Positions 43,997 to 52,249 of a stretch of DNA of 64,000 nt are shown here, piece by piece (position 1 is the stretch's first letter; each line of letters begins with the position of its first letter). The notes under the pieces are model-generated. The model was not told the origin of the DNA. It was given only the letters and a program-made list of their open reading frames with translations, and did not search any database. The DNA lies in assembly GCA_019115605.1 (NCBI GenBank), contig DXDG01000022.1, forward strand, positions 32,316 to 96,315. Direction: 5' to 3'. The DNA comes from Candidatus Alistipes faecigallinarum. GTDB taxonomy: Bacteria > Bacteroidota > Bacteroidia > Bacteroidales > Rikenellaceae. The position numbers were made by a program, and so were the translations under genes.

Positions 43997-45508
43997 TTAA
44001 ATCGTACGGTGGCATTCGTGTCCTTCGACGTAGATGGCGCTGAAGGGGCGCGCTGGACAGAGGTTCTCGCAGGCGCCGCAGCCGATGCAGCGCTCCTCGT
44101 TTACGACGGGAACCTTCGGCGAGTCGGCCTTCGAGGGGTCGGAGGGAACCATCGTGATGGCCTTGGTTGGACAGTGGCGGGCGCAGTTGCCGCACGTAAC
44201 CCCGTCGGTGAGCGGTATGCAGTTCTCCCGCACCCAGACGGCGTGGCCGATCTGGATGGCCGACTTGTCGGCTACGGTGATCGGCTCGATCGCCCCGGCG
44301 GGACACACCTCCGAGCACTTGACGCATTCGGGCCGGCAATAGCCCCTTTCGTAGGAGGATTCGGGCTGCATGAGGGTCATGATGCCCGACGAGGGGCGCA
44401 GCACGCCGTTGGGGCAGACCGCCACGCAGAGCTGGCATCCCGTGCAATGCTGGGCCAGGTGGCGCAGGCTCACGGCTCCCGGCGGCACGATCGGCGTGTG
44501 GCGTGCGGGGACCTTCTTGTCGAGGATCACGGCCAGGCCGCCGTCCACCTTCTTCTCCTGGGCGCGGACGAGGCCCGTGCCCAGCACCAGTCCCGCACCC
44601 GTGAGGAACGAACGGCGCGAAGTGTCCTGCGGCACGTTCCGCTGCGCGGCTGCCGACGCTCCCTTTTCGGCGTCGCGTTTGCCGGACAGGCGGAGCCGGT
44701 AGTGGAGCGCGTCGTGCTTGCAGCTGTCCATGCAGTCCATGCAGACCACGCAGCGCGAATAGTCGATCGTATGGTGTTTCGAATCAATGCAGGCGGCCTT
44801 GCACTGTCGCGAGCAGAGTCCGCAGGAGGTGCACTTCGCCGTGTCGATCACCGGGCGGAAGAGCGAGAAGCGCGAGAAAAATCCCAGGACAGTGCCCACG
44901 GGGCATACGGTATTGCACCAGGTGCGGCCGTTGCGCCAGGCCAGAATGATGAGCAGGATGAGCGTCGCCGCGGCGATGAGCAGCGTCGGCAGGCTGCGCA
45001 CCCACACCTCCGTACGGTAGAAGGCGTAGCTGTCGGCCCGTTCGGCCAGGTAGGCCAGCAGGTTGTTGCCCCAGCCGTAGAGGGGGGCCAGCAGGTTCTG
45101 CGCGATGCGGCCATAGGCGCTGTAGGGCGCTATCAGTGCCACGAACGATCCGATACCGGCAACGAGTGCCGCGATGAAGAGGACGAAGATGCCGTAGCGC
45201 AGCCATCGTTTTTCGGGCGAGTAGGTGTAGCGGTACTTCCGCTTGCGGCCCCGGCCGCCAAGCCACGCGATGATGTCCTGCATGACTCCGAGCGGGCAGA
45301 TGACCGAGCAGTAGATGCGCCCGAAGAGCAGCGTGAGGACCACGAGGGCCGCCACGACACCCAGATGCAGGGCCAGCAGCGCCGGCAGGAACTGGATCTT
45401 CGCCAGCCATCCGAACCATGCGTGCACGCTCCCCGTGAAGTCGAGGAAAAGCAGCGTGATGAGTGCGAAGCAGAGGATCGCAAGCGTTGTTCTGATCTTT
45501 CGTAACAT
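43997..45508 (-). CDS. NapH/NapG-like polyferredoxin membrane protein
   Basis: 503 residues, first gene of the leftward operon. Residues 1-215 are membrane helices with CSVICPLG (67-74) and CNTVCPVG (198-205), the NapH/NosR C-x-x-x-C-P pairs. Ferredoxin modules follow at 226-240 and 253-263. A twin-arginine motif TSRRSFLTGAGLVLG then sits at 297-310. Four further Cys clusters are at about 355-365, 391-402, 439-446 and 474-484. It looks like a NapH-type protein fused to a NapG-type ferredoxin with its export signal retained in mid-chain. It should pass electrons across the membrane. Confidence 0.88.
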   Translation of the reverse strand: MLRKIRTTLAILCFALITLLFLDFTGSVHAWFGWLAKIQFLPALLALHLGVVAALVVLTLLFGRIYCSVICPLGVMQDIIAWLGGRGRKRKYRYTYSPEKRWLRYGIFVLFIAALVAGIGSFVALIAPYSAYGRIAQNLLAPLYGWGNNLLAYLAERADSYAFYRTEVWVRSLPTLLIAAATLILLIILAWRNGRTWCNTVCPVGTVLGFFSRFSLFRPVIDTAKCTSCGLCSRQCKAACIDSKHHTIDYSRCVVCMDCMDSCKHDALHYRLRLSGKRDAEKGASAAAQRNVPQDTSRRSFLTGAGLVLGTGLVRAQEKKVDGGLAVILDKKVPARHTPIVPPGAVSLRHLAQHCTGCQLCVAVCPNGVLRPSSGIMTLMQPESSYERGYCRPECVKCSEVCPAGAIEPITVADKSAIQIGHAVWVRENCIPLTDGVTCGNCARHCPTKAITMVPSDPSKADSPKVPVVNEERCIGCGACENLCPARPFSAIYVEGHECHRTI

Positions 45509-45585
45509 AGTTTGTATGCGGTTGTGTTTGAGTGTCGTGCCGTATGGACGGGGATGCGTCCCGTCGCATGGCGGTTTTATGCGAA

Positions 45586-45593
45586 CAAAGGTA
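45586..45593 (-). promoter_or_regulatory. Promoter -7 box of the polyferredoxin/TonB-receptor operon
   Basis: TACCTTTG on the minus strand, an exact match, with a leader of about 70 bases before the ATG at 45508. Confidence 0.6.
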
Positions 45594-45748
45594 CGAAAAA
45601 ATACGGCTTTTCGATCGTATCCGGATTCCGGTTTTACCTACCGGAATTACGGATTCGCGCCTGTTGCTTTTGGCCCGGCCACAGCGGAATCGGTAAAAAT
45701 GGTAGTTCCTTCCGTAATCCGTCTAACTGTCCGGATTGTGAAACCCCT

Positions 45749-45756
45749 TACCTTTG
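45749..45756 (+). promoter_or_regulatory. Promoter -7 box for the hydrolase-flavodoxin operon
   Basis: TACCTTTG, an exact match. The leader to the ATG at 45777 would be about 15 bases. The roughly 270-base divergent gap holds nothing else recognisable. Confidence 0.6.
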
Positions 45757-45776
45757 TATCGTAAAAAAACGACACG

Positions 45777-46844
45777 ATGACACGAAAGACAATTTTGCCG
45801 CTCCTGGCCCTCGCTGCCCTGCTGTCGGCCTCGGCAACGGCTCAAAACACAACGGACAATATGGAAACTTTGGAACTGACCCGCGAATGGGACAAGACCT
45901 TCCCGCAGAGCGAGCGGGTCGAGCACACGAAAATCACCTTCCACAACCGCTACGGCATTACCCTTGCCGCGGACCTCTACAAACCGAAAGAGGCTGCCGG
46001 TCCGCTGGCGGCCATTGTCGTGTGCGGCCCCTACGGCGCCGTGAAGGAGCAGGTGTCGGGTCTCTATGCCCAGACGCTCGCCGAGCGGGGCTTTCTGACC
46101 ATCGCTTTCGACCCGTCGTTCTACGGCGAAAGCAGCGGCCAGCCCCGCTACCTGACCTCCCCGGAGATCAGCACCGATGATTTCAGCGCCGCGGTCGATT
46201 ACCTCTCCACGCGCGAGGATGTCGATCCGCAGCGGATCGGCATTATCGGAGTCTGCGGCTGGGGCGGCTTTGCGCTCAATGCCGCGGCCAACGATCCGCG
46301 CATCCGGGCGACGATCACCTCGACGATGTACGACATGAGCCGTGTGAACGCCCGCGGTTATTTCGATGCGATGAGCGCCGACGACCGCTACCATCTGCGC
46401 GAGGAGCTCAACCGCCTGCGCGGCGAGGCTTACCGCACGGGCGTTGTCCCGCGTGACGGCGGCGTGGTCGATCCCGTTCCCGCAGACGCTCCGCTCTTCG
46501 TGCGTCAGTATCACGACTACTACAAGACCGCACGCGGATACCACCGCCGCTCGCCCAACTCGAACGAGGGCCTGCTGAAGACCAATTCGCTGGCCTTCAT
46601 CAACATGCCGATCCTGACCTATATCGACGAGATCCGCACGCCGGTGCTGGTGATCCACGGGGCCGAGGCGCACTCGCGCTACTTCTCCGAAGACGCCTTC
46701 AAGCGGCTCACGGGCGACAACAAGGAGCTGCTCATCATCCCCGGAGCCTGCCACGTCGATCTGTATGACAACCTCGAGGTGATTCCCTTCGACCGCATGG
46801 AGGAGTTCCTGCACCGTGCGTTCGACAATGCCGATGCACGATGA
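45777..46844 (+). CDS. Exported alpha/beta hydrolase with Cys nucleophile elbow
   Basis: 355 residues with a signal peptide (ending ATAQ). The alpha/beta hydrolase fold is clear: VVCGPYGAVKEQ, FDPSFYGESSGQPR, DYLSTREDVDPQRIGIIGVCGWGGFAL, HGAEAHSRYFSEDA, and GACHVDLYD with the catalytic His. The nucleophile elbow is G-V-C-G-W-G, with Cys160 in place of Ser, as in dienelactone hydrolases. Substrate unknown. It overlaps the flavodoxin gene by 4 bases (ATGA). Confidence 0.87.
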   Translation: MTRKTILPLLALAALLSASATAQNTTDNMETLELTREWDKTFPQSERVEHTKITFHNRYGITLAADLYKPKEAAGPLAAIVVCGPYGAVKEQVSGLYAQTLAERGFLTIAFDPSFYGESSGQPRYLTSPEISTDDFSAAVDYLSTREDVDPQRIGIIGVCGWGGFALNAAANDPRIRATITSTMYDMSRVNARGYFDAMSADDRYHLREELNRLRGEAYRTGVVPRDGGVVDPVPADAPLFVRQYHDYYKTARGYHRRSPNSNEGLLKTNSLAFINMPILTYIDEIRTPVLVIHGAEAHSRYFSEDAFKRLTGDNKELLIIPGACHVDLYDNLEVIPFDRMEEFLHRAFDNADAR

Positions 46845-47383
46845 AACGGACGCTTGTTTTCCTTTTGATGTTTGTATTTATGGGAGCGAATTCGGAGATC
46901 CGGGCACAGAAACCCGCGGATCGTATTGTGGTCGCCTATTTCTCGGCGACGGGAACAACGGCCCGGGCTGCCCGCGAGGTGGCCCGCATTACGGGCGGCG
47001 CGTTGCACGCCATCGAGCCCGCGGAACCCTATACGGCGGCCGATCTTGACTGGCACGACCGCCGGTCGCGCAGTTCGGTGGAGATGACATCGCCGCAGGC
47101 GCGGCCGGCCATCCGTCCCGGAGCGGACGAGCTGCCTGCATGCGACGTGCTTTTCATCGGCTATCCGATCTGGTGGGACCAGGCGCCGCGCATCATCCAG
47201 ACCTTCCTCGAAAGCCGCGACTGGCGCGGCACGCGGCTGATACCCTTCGCCACGTCGGGCGGGAGCGGCGTGGCAAACAGTGTCGCAGAACTCCGGCGGG
47301 CCTATCCCGACTGGAACTGGGACAAGGGGCTGCTGCTCAACCGGATTGACGAAAAGGCCATTCTGGAACGTCTCGGGCGGTAG
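46841..47383 (+). CDS. Exported flavodoxin-like protein
   Basis: 180 residues with a signal peptide (ending IRAQ) followed by a flavodoxin fold. AYFSATGTTARAAREVA is the FMN phosphate loop. DVLFIGYPIWWDQAPRIIQTFLES and PFATSGGSGVANSVAELRRAYP are typical of the flavodoxin-4 group seen in Bacteroidales next to alpha/beta hydrolases. It may reduce substrates in the periplasm. It is translationally coupled to the hydrolase gene. Confidence 0.87.
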   Translation: MKRTLVFLLMFVFMGANSEIRAQKPADRIVVAYFSATGTTARAAREVARITGGALHAIEPAEPYTAADLDWHDRRSRSSVEMTSPQARPAIRPGADELPACDVLFIGYPIWWDQAPRIIQTFLESRDWRGTRLIPFATSGGSGVANSVAELRRAYPDWNWDKGLLLNRIDEKAILERLGR

Positions 47384-47393
47384 CGCAACTCCC

Positions 47394-48791
47394 CTACCAG
47401 CATTCGATCCGACCTCGCAGCGCGGGAATCCGTTCCCGGCGGAAGGTCGGATTTTTGATGCCCCGGCGCTTCTGGGCGACGTAGTCCCCCAGCAGCCGGA
47501 AGGCTTCGCCGCCGAGCCAGACGATTGCCACCAGGTTGCAGAGCGTCATCAGCGCCATCGTAACGTCGGCAAGGTTCCACACCACGTCGAGCGTGGCCAT
47601 CGCCCCGAAGAGCACCATGCCGGCCACGAGCAGCCGGTAGGCCATGAGTACGCCGCGCCGCGGCGTGATGAAGCGGATGTTCGCCTCGCCGTAGTAGTAG
47701 TTGCCGATGATCGACGAGAAGGCGAAGAGGAAGATCGCCACGGCGACAAACAGCTCTCCCGCGGGCCCCACTTCCGAGACGAGGGTCGCCTGCGTGAGCT
47801 GGATGCCGTTGAGCGTCGGGTCGGGGGTGCCGCCGAAGAGGATGATGAAGGCCGTGCAGGTGCAGATGAGCAGCGTGTCGGTGAAGACTCCGAGCGTCTG
47901 GATGAGTCCCTGCTTGACGGGATGCGAGACGTGGGCCGTGGCCGCAACGTTCGGGGCCGAGCCCATGCCGGCCTCGTTGCTGAAGAGCCCCCGCTTGATG
48001 CCCTGCATCAGGGCGGCGCCGATGCCTCCGCCGAGGGCCTGGTTCCAGCCGAAGGCCTCCGAGAGGATCAGATGCAGCACCTCGGGCAGCCGGCCGATGT
48101 TCCAGAGGACGATGCCCAGTGCCAGGATGATGTAGCCGAGAGCCATGACCGGAACAATCACACTGCTGACACGGGCGATGCGCTGGATGCCTCCGAAGAT
48201 GATGCCGGCAGTGAGGAGTGTGAGCGCCACACCGACCCACAGCGGGTCGAGGCCGAAGGCCCGCTCCCAGGCGGCGCAGATCGTGTTGCTCTGCACGGAG
48301 TTGAAGGCGAAGCCGAAGGTTACGCAGATCAGCACGGCAAAGAGAACACCCATCCAGCGTTTGCCTAGTCCGTACTGCATGTAGTAGGCCGGGCTGCCGA
48401 TGTAGGAATCCTTGCCGCGGCGCTTGTAAAGCTGGGCCAGGGTCGATTCGACAAAGGCGCTCGCGGCACCCAGCAGGGCGATGATCCACATCCAGAAGAC
48501 GGCGCCCGGGCCGCCGATGACGATCGCCGTGGCGACGCCCGCGAGGTTGCCCGTGCCGACGCGGCTCGCCAGCGAGACGGCGAAGGCCTGGAACGAGGAG
48601 ATGTGCCGTTCGCCGCGGGGTGCCGAGCCGGGCGATTCGCCCAGCACGCGGATCATCTCGCGCAGCATCCGGAACTGCACGCCCCGGGTGCGCAGCGTGA
48701 ACCAGACGGCGCAGCACAGCAGCGCCGCGATGAGCAGGTAGCCCCACAGCAGGTCGTTGATTCGGGTGATCCAGTCGTTGAAAAGTTCCAT
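47394..48791 (-). CDS. Alanine/glycine:cation symporter (AGCS family)
   Basis: A 465-residue inner-membrane sodium:amino acid symporter. The family signature GTGNLAGVATAIVIGGPGAVFWMWIIALLGAASAFVESTLAQLYK is complete, and IKRGLFSNEAGMGSAPNVAATAHVSHPVKQGLIQTLGVF is the second hallmark. About eleven helices. The start MELFNDWITRINDLLWGYLL fits the family. Its 3' end carries the terminator for the convergent flavodoxin operon. The nitroreductase gene lies 37 bases upstream on the same strand and may share its promoter. Confidence 0.95.
   Translation of the reverse strand: MELFNDWITRINDLLWGYLLIAALLCCAVWFTLRTRGVQFRMLREMIRVLGESPGSAPRGERHISSFQAFAVSLASRVGTGNLAGVATAIVIGGPGAVFWMWIIALLGAASAFVESTLAQLYKRRGKDSYIGSPAYYMQYGLGKRWMGVLFAVLICVTFGFAFNSVQSNTICAAWERAFGLDPLWVGVALTLLTAGIIFGGIQRIARVSSVIVPVMALGYIILALGIVLWNIGRLPEVLHLILSEAFGWNQALGGGIGAALMQGIKRGLFSNEAGMGSAPNVAATAHVSHPVKQGLIQTLGVFTDTLLICTCTAFIILFGGTPDPTLNGIQLTQATLVSEVGPAGELFVAVAIFLFAFSSIIGNYYYGEANIRFITPRRGVLMAYRLLVAGMVLFGAMATLDVVWNLADVTMALMTLCNLVAIVWLGGEAFRLLGDYVAQKRRGIKNPTFRRERIPALRGRIECW
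47407..47456 (+). terminator. Intrinsic terminator of the hydrolase-flavodoxin operon
   Basis: ATCCGACCT (47407-47415) pairs with AGGTCGGAT (47444-47452), with an inner CGGGAA/TTCCCG stem, followed by TTTTT. It lies wholly within the last codons of the AGCS gene. Confidence 0.75.
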
Positions 48792-48828
48792 GGTCGAGGT
48801 TTTGTTGCCGTATGCTGCAAAAGCGATG

Positions 48829-49491
48829 CTAATCTTCCGTTTCCGGCTCTCGGCCGATCAGCAGCTCCCCGAGTGTGAGCTTGGGGACATAGTGGACGCC
48901 GTCGCGGCGGTAATAGTTCAGATTGTCGCCCTCTTCGGCCGGCACCAGCTCGATGCGTTCGGCCCCCTTGCCGACGGCCAGCAGGAGGACGGGCTCCCAG
49001 GGAAGATGGAACGCCCCGCGGATCGCCCGGCGGTCGAAGGCGCCGATGCAGAGCCCGTTCAGCCCCATTTCGGTGGCCCGAAGCAGCATGCTCTGGACCG
49101 AAATACCGAGGTCGATCGACACGTGTCGGGTCTCGGGCACGGTCGAACAGATGATGATGAAGGCCCGGGGTTCGGTGCCGGGCAGCGGCAGGTGCAGTTC
49201 CGCAAGCGCCGCTCCCAGCCGGATATGCGGCAGCACCTTTGCGGCCTCGTCCTCCAGCACGGGCCGGAAGCGCAGCACCTGCTCGTTGCGGGCCGAGGGT
49301 GTGAGCGTATTGACCTCGATGATGCTCCGGAGCTGGTCCTCGCGTACGTGAAACCGCGGATCGTAGCCGCGGTAGCTGCGGTTTTTCGCCAGCAGACGGC
49401 GCAGCGTTGCCTGCGGACGATGCGGCGTTGCGGGAGCCGCCGCACGGGCGCGGTACTCCTCCATCTTCCGACCCAGATAGTTGTCAGCCAT
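48829..49491 (-). CDS. Nitroreductase-family protein
   Basis: 220 residues. NRSYRGYDPRFHVREDQL contains the R-S-x-R-x-Y-type phosphate motif, LTPSARNEQVLRF the flavin-side pattern, and DLGISVQSMLLRATEMGLNGLCIGAF the dimer helix. VLLLAVGKGAERIELVPAEEGDNLNYYRRDGVHYVPKL ends the domain. It belongs to the FMN-dependent nitroreductase superfamily, a different subgroup from the gene at 7.4 kb. Substrate unknown. The ATG at 49491 lies about 19 bases below an exact -7 box. Confidence 0.88.
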   Translation of the reverse strand: MADNYLGRKMEEYRARAAAPATPHRPQATLRRLLAKNRSYRGYDPRFHVREDQLRSIIEVNTLTPSARNEQVLRFRPVLEDEAAKVLPHIRLGAALAELHLPLPGTEPRAFIIICSTVPETRHVSIDLGISVQSMLLRATEMGLNGLCIGAFDRRAIRGAFHLPWEPVLLLAVGKGAERIELVPAEEGDNLNYYRRDGVHYVPKLTLGELLIGREPETED

Positions 49492-49515
49492 GTGTCTTGC
49501 GGATTGATTCGTTTG

Positions 49516-49523
49516 CAAAGATA
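49516..49523 (-). promoter_or_regulatory. Promoter -7 box for the nitroreductase/AGCS genes
   Basis: TATCTTTG on the minus strand, an exact match. Confidence 0.6.
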
Positions 49524-49689
49524 CGGCATGACGGCATTGCAGCCAAATTTGCAATAGCTTCAGGAATGAAAAATGGTCCATATTTCACGGTTCATGCAAG
49601 AAATTTGCGTGGTATCCGTTTGTGGAATGCGGAGCGGTCTTCCGCCGGAGCCCCGCACCGTTTGCAACAAACCAAAAGAGAATGATTCC

Positions 49690-50202
49690 ATGAATTTGAT
49701 AATGAGTGATAAGCCGCTTGACGTGGGGTTGCTCGACGATGCAACCCGCCATGTCGACCTGTCGGCTCTGAAGATTGCCCGCTGCGTGGGGTGTTTCGGC
49801 TGCTGGACCAAGACGCCGGGCCGCTGCGTAATCCGCGACGATGCCACGAAGGTCTATCCGCTGATTGCCCGCAGCAAGCGGCTGCTGTATGTCAGCCGGG
49901 TTAAGTTCGGCAGTTACGACAGTGTCATGAAGACCATGCTCGAACGGGCCATTCCCGTTCAGCAGGCCTTCATCCGCATCTTCCACGGCGAGACACACCA
50001 CGTACAGCGGGCCGTGGTGCCCAAGCGGGCCACGATTTTGGCATATGGCACGACGGATGCCGGGGAGCAGGAGCTTTTCCGCGAGCTCGTTGCCCGCAAT
50101 GCCCGCAACATGAATTTCGCGTCTTATGAAATCCGTTTCGTTGCGGAATCGCAGCTGGACGAAGCGGTGAAAAACGTACTGGAGCAATGGAAAAGATCCT
50201 GA
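49690..50202 (+). CDS. Flavodoxin-fold oxidoreductase
   Basis: 170 residues. The motif CVGCFGCWTKTPGRCVIRDDATKVYPLIA is the NADPH-dependent FMN reductase/iron-sulfur-flavoprotein-like pattern with C-x-x-C-x-x-C. RVKFGSYDSVMKTMLERAIPVQQAF and ILAYGTTDAGEQELF continue the flavodoxin fold. The start MNLIMSDKPLD supplies the first strand; a longer frame from 49573 adds sequence unlike the family. It overlaps the next flavodoxin-like gene by 16 bases, so the two probably form a complex or pathway. Confidence 0.82.
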   Translation: MNLIMSDKPLDVGLLDDATRHVDLSALKIARCVGCFGCWTKTPGRCVIRDDATKVYPLIARSKRLLYVSRVKFGSYDSVMKTMLERAIPVQQAFIRIFHGETHHVQRAVVPKRATILAYGTTDAGEQELFRELVARNARNMNFASYEIRFVAESQLDEAVKNVLEQWKRS

Positions 50203-50807
50203 TTCTGAACGGCAGTCCGCGGGCTGCCAAGTCGAACTCGAAACGTTATGCGGCTCTTTTTTCCGCCAGTTGTCCCCTGCCGTGCGACACCGTCAGTCTC
50301 ACGCCCCGCAACCATGCCGAGCTGGCGGCGCAACTGCCCCGCTACTCCGATCTGCTGCTCGTCTTTCCGTTATATGCCGATGCGCTGCCGGTCGGTCTGC
50401 TCGATTTTCTCAAGTATCTCGAAGCACATCCGGTCCCGGTCGAAGCACGTCCTGTCGTTTCGGTATTGATCAACTGCGGTTTTCTGGAGCCTGCGCAGAA
50501 TGAGATCGCGGTCCGCATGATCCGTCTTTTCTGCAGCCGCAACGGTTATCGGACGGGATCGGTGCTGATGCTCGGCAGCGGCGAGGCCATCCTGGACACT
50601 CCGTTCGCTTTTGTGGCCCGCAGGGCGATCCGCCGGCTGGCCCGGGCCGTTGCCGGGGGCACCTGCCGGGAGCTGCGCGCCACGATGCCTCTTGCCAAAC
50701 GGCTGTTCCTGCTCGCTTCGACGCGCTACTGGACGCTTTACGGCCGCAGGTTCGGAATCTCGAAACGGCAGATGCAGACGCTGCGGATCGAGGATTCGGA
50801 GCCATGA
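50187..50807 (+). CDS. NAD(P)H-dependent flavodoxin-like oxidoreductase
   Basis: 206 residues beginning ILILNGSPRAAKSNSKRYAALF, the FMN-reductase G-S-P-R phosphate loop. LLLVFPLYADALPVGLLDFLKYLE and VSVLINCGFLEPAQNEIAVRMIRLFC follow. Together with the overlapping upstream gene it looks like a two-gene flavoprotein unit. Substrate unknown. A hairpin without T-run follows at 50848. Confidence 0.82.
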   Translation: MEKILILNGSPRAAKSNSKRYAALFSASCPLPCDTVSLTPRNHAELAAQLPRYSDLLLVFPLYADALPVGLLDFLKYLEAHPVPVEARPVVSVLINCGFLEPAQNEIAVRMIRLFCSRNGYRTGSVLMLGSGEAILDTPFAFVARRAIRRLARAVAGGTCRELRATMPLAKRLFLLASTRYWTLYGRRFGISKRQMQTLRIEDSEP

Positions 50808-50847
50808 CGGAACCTCTCCCCGACACTGCTGTCCGGTGTATCGAAAG

Positions 50848-50885
50848 CGGATTGCGAGCAAGGCACATGCCTCGTTCGCAATCCG
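50848..50885. terminator. Hairpin between convergent genes
   Basis: CGGATTGCGA (50848-50857) pairs with TCGCAATCCG (50876-50885), with an inner AGG/CCT pair. There is no T-run. Confidence 0.5.
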
Positions 50886-50922
50886 TGCATTCGTTGGCGT
50901 AGAAAGAATAATGACGTATTTG

Positions 50923-51222
50923 CTACATGATCTTTTCGGTCACAAATGCATAGATTGCAAACATGAAAAGATAGATTCCCCAGGCAATGTACCACGCATA
51001 ACTGAGCTTCTTCTTTGCGATTTCCCAATTGGGATTGGCCCAGAAATCGCGTGGGGCAATGCTCATCTCGACGCTGTACTTGTAGGCTATCAGAAATCCG
51101 ATGATGGGCAGTATGCAGGCAAGCCCTGCCTGCCAGGGGCCGAACATCCACACGATTATATCAGCAGCGACAAGAATGATGATACTTAAGGCCAGCAAAA
51201 TAAAGGTTAAACAGCCTACCAT
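50923..51222 (-). CDS. Small membrane protein of the graspetide locus
   Basis: 99 residues with three membrane helices (about 3-24, 28-46 and 76-96). A cytosolic or periplasmic loop (YSVEMSIAPRDFWANPNWEIAKKK) lies between the second and third. I do not recognise the family. It begins 13 bases after the ATP-grasp gene on the same strand, so it is probably cotranscribed. It could assist export, anchoring or immunity for the modified peptide, or be unrelated. Confidence 0.65.
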   Translation of the reverse strand: MVGCLTFILLALSIIILVAADIIVWMFGPWQAGLACILPIIGFLIAYKYSVEMSIAPRDFWANPNWEIAKKKLSYAWYIAWGIYLFMFAIYAFVTEKIM

Positions 51223-51235
51223 GACATTTCTCTTT

Positions 51236-52249
51236 TTATAATTCGACAAATAATTGCTCCTCGGAAGGGTTCTGCAGAAAATCGGCAATAGCCTCCGAAA
51301 TTTTTAATCCGACAGCCAGTTCAATCCACAACCATTGGCCATTGGGGTTGCATTCGAGAAAGACGTACTCGCCCGAGGGGGTAACGATCAAGTCAAAACA
51401 ACCGAAGTTAAGGCCCATCCGGCGCAGGAACGCCACGCATTGTGACGCAACGGAGTCCGGCAAGGCATACGCTTCCTGTTTCAGCCCATGCTCATATCCC
51501 TGGCGCCAGTCGATGCGTCCGGTCTCCTCCTGCTGTGCCTGCGAGTCGATTTTGCAGGCAAAAACCCGTTTGCCGACCACCGTAACCCGCAATTCGAACG
51601 CCTTTTCGATGTACTCCTGGACGAAACTCACCGTTTGCGAGAAGGCTTCGTCCGGAACTTCCCGCAGAGAGGCGGCCGGGGTCTTCTGTGCATAGAACAC
51701 ATAGTCCACACCCTGCCTCTCATCCCAAATGTCGCACACCTCAATCGGCTTTAGGATCAGGTCGGTGCACTCCTGCGACAATTTCTGAAACGGCTCTTTG
51801 GAGTTGGAGAAACAGCTCCTCGGAATCTGGAATCCGACTTTGCGGGCGATTGCATATTGCAGCATCTTGGATGCTGCCGGACGGTCGTTGACAATGCTGC
51901 CGATGGAGGGAATCTCCTTGAGCCAGTAGCGCAGGAATACCAGGAAACCGAGCGCCTCCTCGCGATTGTGCCGGTCAATCTCCGGAGTGCTCGGATAGGG
52001 AAGCTCTTCGGGCTTTTCCGGACGACGGTCCCAGACGGCCGTTATCTCCTCTCCGGTCGTTTCCAGTCCGTTCAGCCGGCAGCGAATCCAGAAAGAGATC
52101 TCCCCGGCGGCATCGACCTGCCAGCCGAACGTGTAATCGGTGAGCAGCGCCTCCGTATTCAACCGGAAGACCGGCACGCCCCGCGCCGACAACCGCTCGA
52201 TTACCGGCGTAGGGTGTGCGTCCTCCTTGTTGGTGATAATCAGAATCAT
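51236..52249 (-). CDS. MvdC/MvdD/TgnB-type ATP-grasp peptide ligase
   Basis: A 337-residue graspetide synthetase. VWDRRPEKPEEL (73-84) is the family's early R-R-P motif. ILKPIE (165-170) and QEYIEKAFELRVTVVG (211-226) form the ATP-grasp core. IDWRQGYEH (246-254) follows, and NFGCFDLIVTPSGEYVFLE leads into the hallmark CNPNGQWLWIE (300-310). Such enzymes join Asp/Glu side chains of a precursor to Thr/Ser/Lys side chains as lactones or lactams, using ATP. The ATG overlaps the stop of the small upstream gene (ATGA), which fits a precursor-enzyme pair. Length is typical (320-340). Confidence 0.92.
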   Translation of the reverse strand: MILIITNKEDAHPTPVIERLSARGVPVFRLNTEALLTDYTFGWQVDAAGEISFWIRCRLNGLETTGEEITAVWDRRPEKPEELPYPSTPEIDRHNREEALGFLVFLRYWLKEIPSIGSIVNDRPAASKMLQYAIARKVGFQIPRSCFSNSKEPFQKLSQECTDLILKPIEVCDIWDERQGVDYVFYAQKTPAASLREVPDEAFSQTVSFVQEYIEKAFELRVTVVGKRVFACKIDSQAQQEETGRIDWRQGYEHGLKQEAYALPDSVASQCVAFLRRMGLNFGCFDLIVTPSGEYVFLECNPNGQWLWIELAVGLKISEAIADFLQNPSEEQLFVEL

